Positions 29,013-32,093 of a stretch of 32,093 nt of DNA are shown here, piece after piece (within the stretch, counting starts at the first letter, position 1; every line of letters begins with the position of its first letter). The position numbers were made by a program, and so were the translations under genes. Below the pieces are notes generated by a model, which saw only the letters and a list, made by a program, of their open reading frames with translations, was not told where the DNA came from and ran no database searches. Origin of the DNA: Pseudomonadota bacterium (GTDB taxonomy: Bacteria; Pseudomonadota; Alphaproteobacteria; MPNO01; UBA2964); assembly GCA_027624735.1 (NCBI GenBank), contig JAQBTY010000006.1, forward strand, positions 1-32,093, read 5' to 3'.

Positions 29013-30194
29013 AAAGCTTTTTACAACGAACCCTATGATGAGCGCGAACACCGATATGGTGAGCCAATACGACCAACGGCTATCGGCGCCCTCCGATGCG
29101 GTCGATGCTCCGGTGGCTTTCGCATTGGATTCTGGAATCATGGTCCTGCCAGCGGTGGCCCTCGATGCCGCAGGTTGCGATGGGCCCGGTAAGGTTTTTG
29201 TCAGTGTGGATCTGATGTAGTCGATGTTGCTGATGCCCTCCGGCTTCGGCCGAACACGGGCTTGGCGTGTCGCCGGGCCGGCGGTAACCGGGGCGGACTT
29301 GCGATGCCGGGCGAGGAAATCCTCCAGCGACGGGGTCTCCTCGATGGGCCGTTTGCAGATCGTGGCAAAGTCGTCAATCTTGTCCGCCAGAGGTGGAATG
29401 TGTCTCAATTCCTTGAACACCGGGGATGTTTCGGGAGCTTCGAAATCGGACTTTTGGAACAGGATGTTGTCGCCGTTGCAAAACCGTTCGTATAGCGATG
29501 GGTCGCGGGCGATGGCATCGAGGCTGAGATTGATCATGATGAACGAGAAATCATCGATCCTCGGACCGAAATGGTCCGGCGTTCGTCCGGGGTGTTGGAA
29601 ATGGGCGTGGCCAAGCTCGTTGCCGTTGCCGAGCGCCATCCCTGGCACGTACATGCCGTCATAGTCGATCAGGGTCAGGCCACCGCCGTTTCTCACCACC
29701 AGGTTTCCGTTCTCGAGATCGCCGTGGGCGATTTCGCGGGCGGCGAGGAAGTGCGCGAGATCTCGAAACGACGACCAGAGTGTTCGCATGGCCGCGCCGT
29801 CGGAATAATTGTCCTCGATGAACGCACCGAGGGTCTGCCCCTCGGCCCACGCCATCTTGACCACGGGATAGAGGGCCGAGGATACACGCACGCCTTCGCG
29901 CTGATACTCGAACGAGACGAAATGGGCGCTCCCGAGCCCACAGACGGCTTCACTGATCTGCGCATAGCGATGCTCCAGGTCGGGGACGTACCGATGGAAG
30001 CAGCGGACGGCGAATTTCTGTATCTTGGAGGTGACCGTGTAGGTGAGCGCGAAACCGCCGCCAAGAACAATGGGCAGGCCGAGCTTGCTGGTGGCAAGCG
30101 TACCGGCGGCAAGCTCCGCGTCGGTGAATGCCCTGACCGGATGCTGCGCCGCTTGATTATAATCGGCAATGTTCGGGTAACGTGTCACGGCCAT
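29010..30194 (-). CDS. Atypical protein kinase with C-terminal membrane anchor (YegI-like)
   Basis: Predicted Ser/Thr kinase-like protein of 394 residues. A kinase fold spans about 40-290: a glycine-rich loop LGGGFALTY (44-52), the beta-3 strand FAVRCF (61-66) where Arg replaces the usual Lys, a catalytic loop HGDLENGN (157-164) and a metal loop LIDYDG (175-180, in place of DFG). A low-complexity Pro/Ala/Ser/Thr linker (about 300-370) leads to one membrane segment (374-391) and four final residues. The kinase domain should therefore face the cytoplasm as a tail-anchored protein. Its ATG lies three bases after the phosphatase stop, with GGAG upstream. The same partner set occurs in E. coli as yegI with yegK/pphC and yegL. 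Whether Arg64 permits catalysis or makes this a pseudokinase is open. Confidence 0.8.
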   Translation of the reverse strand: MAVTRYPNIADYNQAAQHPVRAFTDAELAAGTLATSKLGLPIVLGGGFALTYTVTSKIQKFAVRCFHRYVPDLEHRYAQISEAVCGLGSAHFVSFEYQREGVRVSSALYPVVKMAWAEGQTLGAFIEDNYSDGAAMRTLWSSFRDLAHFLAAREIAHGDLENGNLVVRNGGGLTLIDYDGMYVPGMALGNGNELGHAHFQHPGRTPDHFGPRIDDFSFIMINLSLDAIARDPSLYERFCNGDNILFQKSDFEAPETSPVFKELRHIPPLADKIDDFATICKRPIEETPSLEDFLARHRKSAPVTAGPATRQARVRPKPEGISNIDYIRSTLTKTLPGPSQPAASRATAGRTMIPESNAKATGASTASEGADSRWSYWLTISVFALIIGFVVKSF

Positions 30195-30197
30195 CGA

Positions 30198-30925
30198 TCA
30201 CTCCAGAATCAGCATTGTCGAATCGTCCACCTTCATGCGGCCCGCTTCGCGTTCGTGCGCGACCAGCGCTTCGAGATGGGCGATGTCGGAGATACCGAGC
30301 AGAATGTCTCCTGAGCAGGGATCCGCCTGGGCGAGACGGAGGAACCATTCGGCGATCGCGTCGGTCATGCAGACGATCCTTGGCTGGGCCAGGTGGTCCA
30401 ACTGCCAGATTGTGCTAGAGGCGCTTGCGTGGTCTGGTCGATCGAGAAACGAATTGAGGTCACGCCGCGTCGACAAGAGCGTCGGCCGGCGCCCGAAATC
30501 CTCCGGATCGGTATAGGGAAAGCTCGCCACCAGCCGGGGCCCGTCGAGCAAAAGCCCGACAGTGTCACCAATCGCCAGCAATTGGACCTCGTTCGATTCG
30601 GGCGTGAACGACACCCCAAGCAACGTGGCGAAACTGCCGCGATCGAATGCCGCCTGGCGGCTCCAGGACATGGATTGGGGATCATGGCGACGCGTGAACA
30701 AGGTTATCGCCGCGTTCAATTTCGCCATTGAAAGAACCGGTTCCAGGACGAAGAGCCGGACCAGTATCCTCGCCCACAGCCTGGAATCGAAGGATTCTGT
30801 TGCGCCATCGCTCAGGGCAAGCGCCGATCGCTCCGAAGACCATCTGAAGGCGTCTTCGTTGCGATCGGCGTCACCTGAGTGCTTCGGAACCGATCCAAAA
30901 ACCGGGGCGTAAACTGGAACGGCAT
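30198..30925 (-). CDS. PP2C-type protein phosphatase with a frameshifted or non-standard start
   Basis: Predicted metal-dependent Ser/Thr phosphatase, the likely partner of the adjacent kinase. In one frame from 30875 down to the stop at 30198 it reads GDADRNEDAFRW (first metal-binding Asp), LALSDGATESFDSRLWARIL (the DG motif), LLAIGDTVGLLL (GDS-type motif), MTDAIAEWFL and, at the end, VDDSTMLILE (DDxT motif), so the PP2C domain is complete. That frame has no ATG, GTG or TTG until an internal ATG at 30728, which would remove the first metal site (176 residues left). An ATG at 30925 is in the other frame; inserting one base in the T-run at 30897-30901 would join it (MPFQFTPRF, then FGSVPKHSGDADRNEDAF) to give about 242 residues. 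The frame is open upstream to 31022, inside the VWA gene. Confidence 0.8.
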
Positions 30926-30940
30926 GGCCCGGTCCGGCTG

Positions 30941-31774
30941 TTATCTCAATTGGCTGGCGCGGGTACCGATCTCGAAGAAGTGACCGATGAAGTCCATGCC
31001 GGCTTTGTAGGCAAAGAAGCGGCTATCTTCGTTCACGTCGTACCCCATGCCCTGGGCAACCGCCACGAGATGTTCGGGAATCCGGCTCGACATGCGAAAC
31101 AGCATCTTCGAGTACTCGTCAGGCAGGTCATCCTCGGATGATGGGAACAGTATCTCATCACCCGATTCCGTATCGACATGGAGGTTGAATAAAAGCGCTT
31201 CACCGTCGTTGGTCGAAACGCCTTTGATTGCTTCCGCCACCTCCTCGGGATCACCATCGGTCGATAGCCCGTCGGTGACATGGACGACGGTCGGCGGATA
31301 AGAGGTCGGATGTTCGTCGCACCATTGCGCGACGATTTCGCCAACCGTGCCCATGGCCTCGCGCATCGGCGTGCCGCCATCATGATTGGGATCGATCCAG
31401 ACCGGGAACTTTACCAATTGTCTTTCGAGAACTTCGTCGCCGGAATCGACATCAATTTCACGCTCGTCGATCCGCAGCGGGTTGTTTTCGATTTCGGAAA
31501 TGGGCAGCACGGTTCGGCCCGACAACGCGCCACCGAAAGCTGAGCCGACCCGTTCCCCGCCGTACCCGATGACGCCGATATCGAAGTAATCGCGGACCCC
31601 GTCCGCCTTGGTACAGCGCACGATGGTTTCGGCTAACGTCTTGTTGAGGACGTCGGCAACGAACTCGGACTTGATGCTGCCGCCGTCCATTTGTTCATCC
31701 ATCGAACCGGACTGATCTATCACGAATAGGAAGCAGGTCGGGTTCTTCCTGTTGATTTCCTTGGTGTAAGACAT
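30941..31774 (-). CDS. VWA-domain protein of the TerY/YegL type
   Basis: Predicted cytoplasmic metal-binding adaptor; no signal peptide or membrane segment. The 277-residue product has a complete MIDAS: DQSGSM (D20, S22, S24), GGTPM (T135) and VTDGLSTDGD (D168). An acidic stretch (95-115) sits between the first and second metal sites, and a C-terminal extension (about 205-277) ends GHFFEIGTRASQLR. The ATG at 31774 follows AGGAG at eight bases. The frame stays open upstream to 32056, but the extra 94 residues look non-coding and lack such a ribosome site. In TerY-P and YegL triads this protein is thought to scaffold the kinase and phosphatase; that role here is an inference. Confidence 0.85.
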   Translation of the reverse strand: MSYTKEINRKNPTCFLFVIDQSGSMDEQMDGGSIKSEFVADVLNKTLAETIVRCTKADGVRDYFDIGVIGYGGERVGSAFGGALSGRTVLPISEIENNPLRIDEREIDVDSGDEVLERQLVKFPVWIDPNHDGGTPMREAMGTVGEIVAQWCDEHPTSYPPTVVHVTDGLSTDGDPEEVAEAIKGVSTNDGEALLFNLHVDTESGDEILFPSSEDDLPDEYSKMLFRMSSRIPEHLVAVAQGMGYDVNEDSRFFAYKAGMDFIGHFFEIGTRASQLR

Positions 31775-31965
31775 CTTAATCGCTCCTGAAATGTGAACAA
31801 AAATGGTGTGTCCAGCAATCGCGGCCAAGTTAGGCGAATGGTGATGCCGATCGGTTCCCGCTTGCCTCTGCTGCTGACTTTTTTTATCTTTGGCCGCTGG
31901 GCCGGAACGAAAATCCAGGCCCTCTGGTGGCTCTTGAGAGCAAGATATGCAGTAAGTCTTAAAAT

Positions 31966-31997
31966 CGCGATAACGCGTGCCCGCGATAACGCGTGCC
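31966..31997. repeat. Exact 16-bp tandem duplication
   Basis: CGCGATAACGCGTGCC occurs twice back to back (31966-31981 and 31982-31997) with no mismatch. Each unit contains a CGCGnnnnCGCG-like partial symmetry (CGCGATAACGCG). It may be a repeated protein-binding site or a slip duplication. Confidence 0.9.
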
Positions 31998-32034
31998 GAG
32001 TTAACCGGCATCGCACCATCGCAGGCTAATACCA

Positions 32035-32091
32035 AGTCTCGCGGAGTGAGACTCACAAAGGGGATTTCTGAATCGGTCTATTTGTGATTCA
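32035..32091. repeat. Two inverted repeats at the right edge, possible mobile-element end
   Basis: AGTCTC (32035-32040) with GAGACT (32048-32053), and TGAATC (32069-32074) with GATTCA (32086-32091). Arms are six bases, spacers 7 and 11. The arrangement could be the terminus of an insertion sequence or miniature element continuing past the window; no transposase is visible, so this is only a suggestion. Confidence 0.3.
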
Positions 32092-32093
32092 AG

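Larger units (their letters stand above)
31775..32093. other. Gene-free region upstream of the VWA-phosphatase-kinase genes
   Basis: No convincing gene. It should hold the promoter of the minus-strand triad; TTGGCC with CATTTT at 17 bases (minus strand, around 31800-31830) is a weak candidate. It also contains a 16-bp tandem repeat (31966-31997) and two inverted repeats near the window end. Open frames on both strands here have no recognisable protein and no good ribosome site. Confidence 0.6.

Noticed and set aside
29571-30314. 247-codon plus-strand frame opposite the kinase gene
   Set aside because: The minus strand carries recognisable kinase motifs and a linked ribosome site; the plus-strand product matches nothing.
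31793-32029. Plus-strand open frame with a hydrophobic stretch (LLLTFFIFGRWAG)
   Set aside because: No recognisable family, no clear ribosome site, and it spans the tandem repeat; chance frame.
31775-32056. N-terminal extension of the VWA protein by 94 residues
   Set aside because: No ribosome site at 32056, the encoded sequence covers the tandem repeat and looks random, and the ATG at 31774 has AGGAG at ideal spacing.

Overview
The window is a dense block of core genes from an alphaproteobacterium, probably related to the Rhodospirillales; the order is an inference. The signs are a short prolyl-tRNA synthetase without the large editing insertion, LpxI (not LpxH) as the UDP-diacylglucosamine hydrolase, and the gene order lolC-lolD-dnaE followed by rpsB-tsf-pyrH-frr-uppS-cdsA-dxr-rseP-bamA-skp-lpxD-fabZ-lpxA-lpxI-lpxB, then gltA and gltX facing the other way. 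I recognise no tRNA, rRNA, CRISPR array, complete insertion sequence or prophage.

Layout. 1-1493: an AzgA/PbuG-type purine permease on the minus strand, divergent from what follows. 1515-5508 (plus): a small exported protein of unknown function, proS, a palindromic repeat, and the lipoprotein-release genes lolC and lolD. 5717-9181: dnaE, preceded by an inverted pair of DnaA-box-like 9-mers. 9210-23623 (plus): a long, mostly overlapping gene train for translation (rpsB, tsf, frr), UMP phosphorylation (pyrH), isoprenoid carrier and phospholipid synthesis (dxr, uppS, cdsA), intramembrane proteolysis (rseP), outer-membrane protein assembly (bamA, skp) and lipid A synthesis (lpxD, fabZ, lpxA, lpxI, lpxB). 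Together these build and populate the cell envelope. 23685-26511 (minus): gltA and gltX. 26736-28905 (plus): comEC, broken by a frameshift.

29010-31774 (minus) is the accessory part. It holds three adjacent genes: a von Willebrand A (VWA) protein, a PP2C-type phosphatase and an atypical protein kinase with a C-terminal membrane anchor. This is the same combination as E. coli yegL/yegK(pphC)/yegI and resembles TerY-P triads. As I recall alphaproteobacterial gene order, lexA usually follows comEC; here the triad follows instead. The phosphatase has a clear PP2C N-terminus in a frame with no ATG, GTG or TTG start. The nearest ATG is in the VWA frame, one base out of register. This is a frameshift (real, or an error at a run of five T) or an unusual expression mechanism.

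31775-32093 is gene-free. It carries an exact 16-bp tandem repeat and two short inverted repeats at the window edge that could belong to a mobile-element end.
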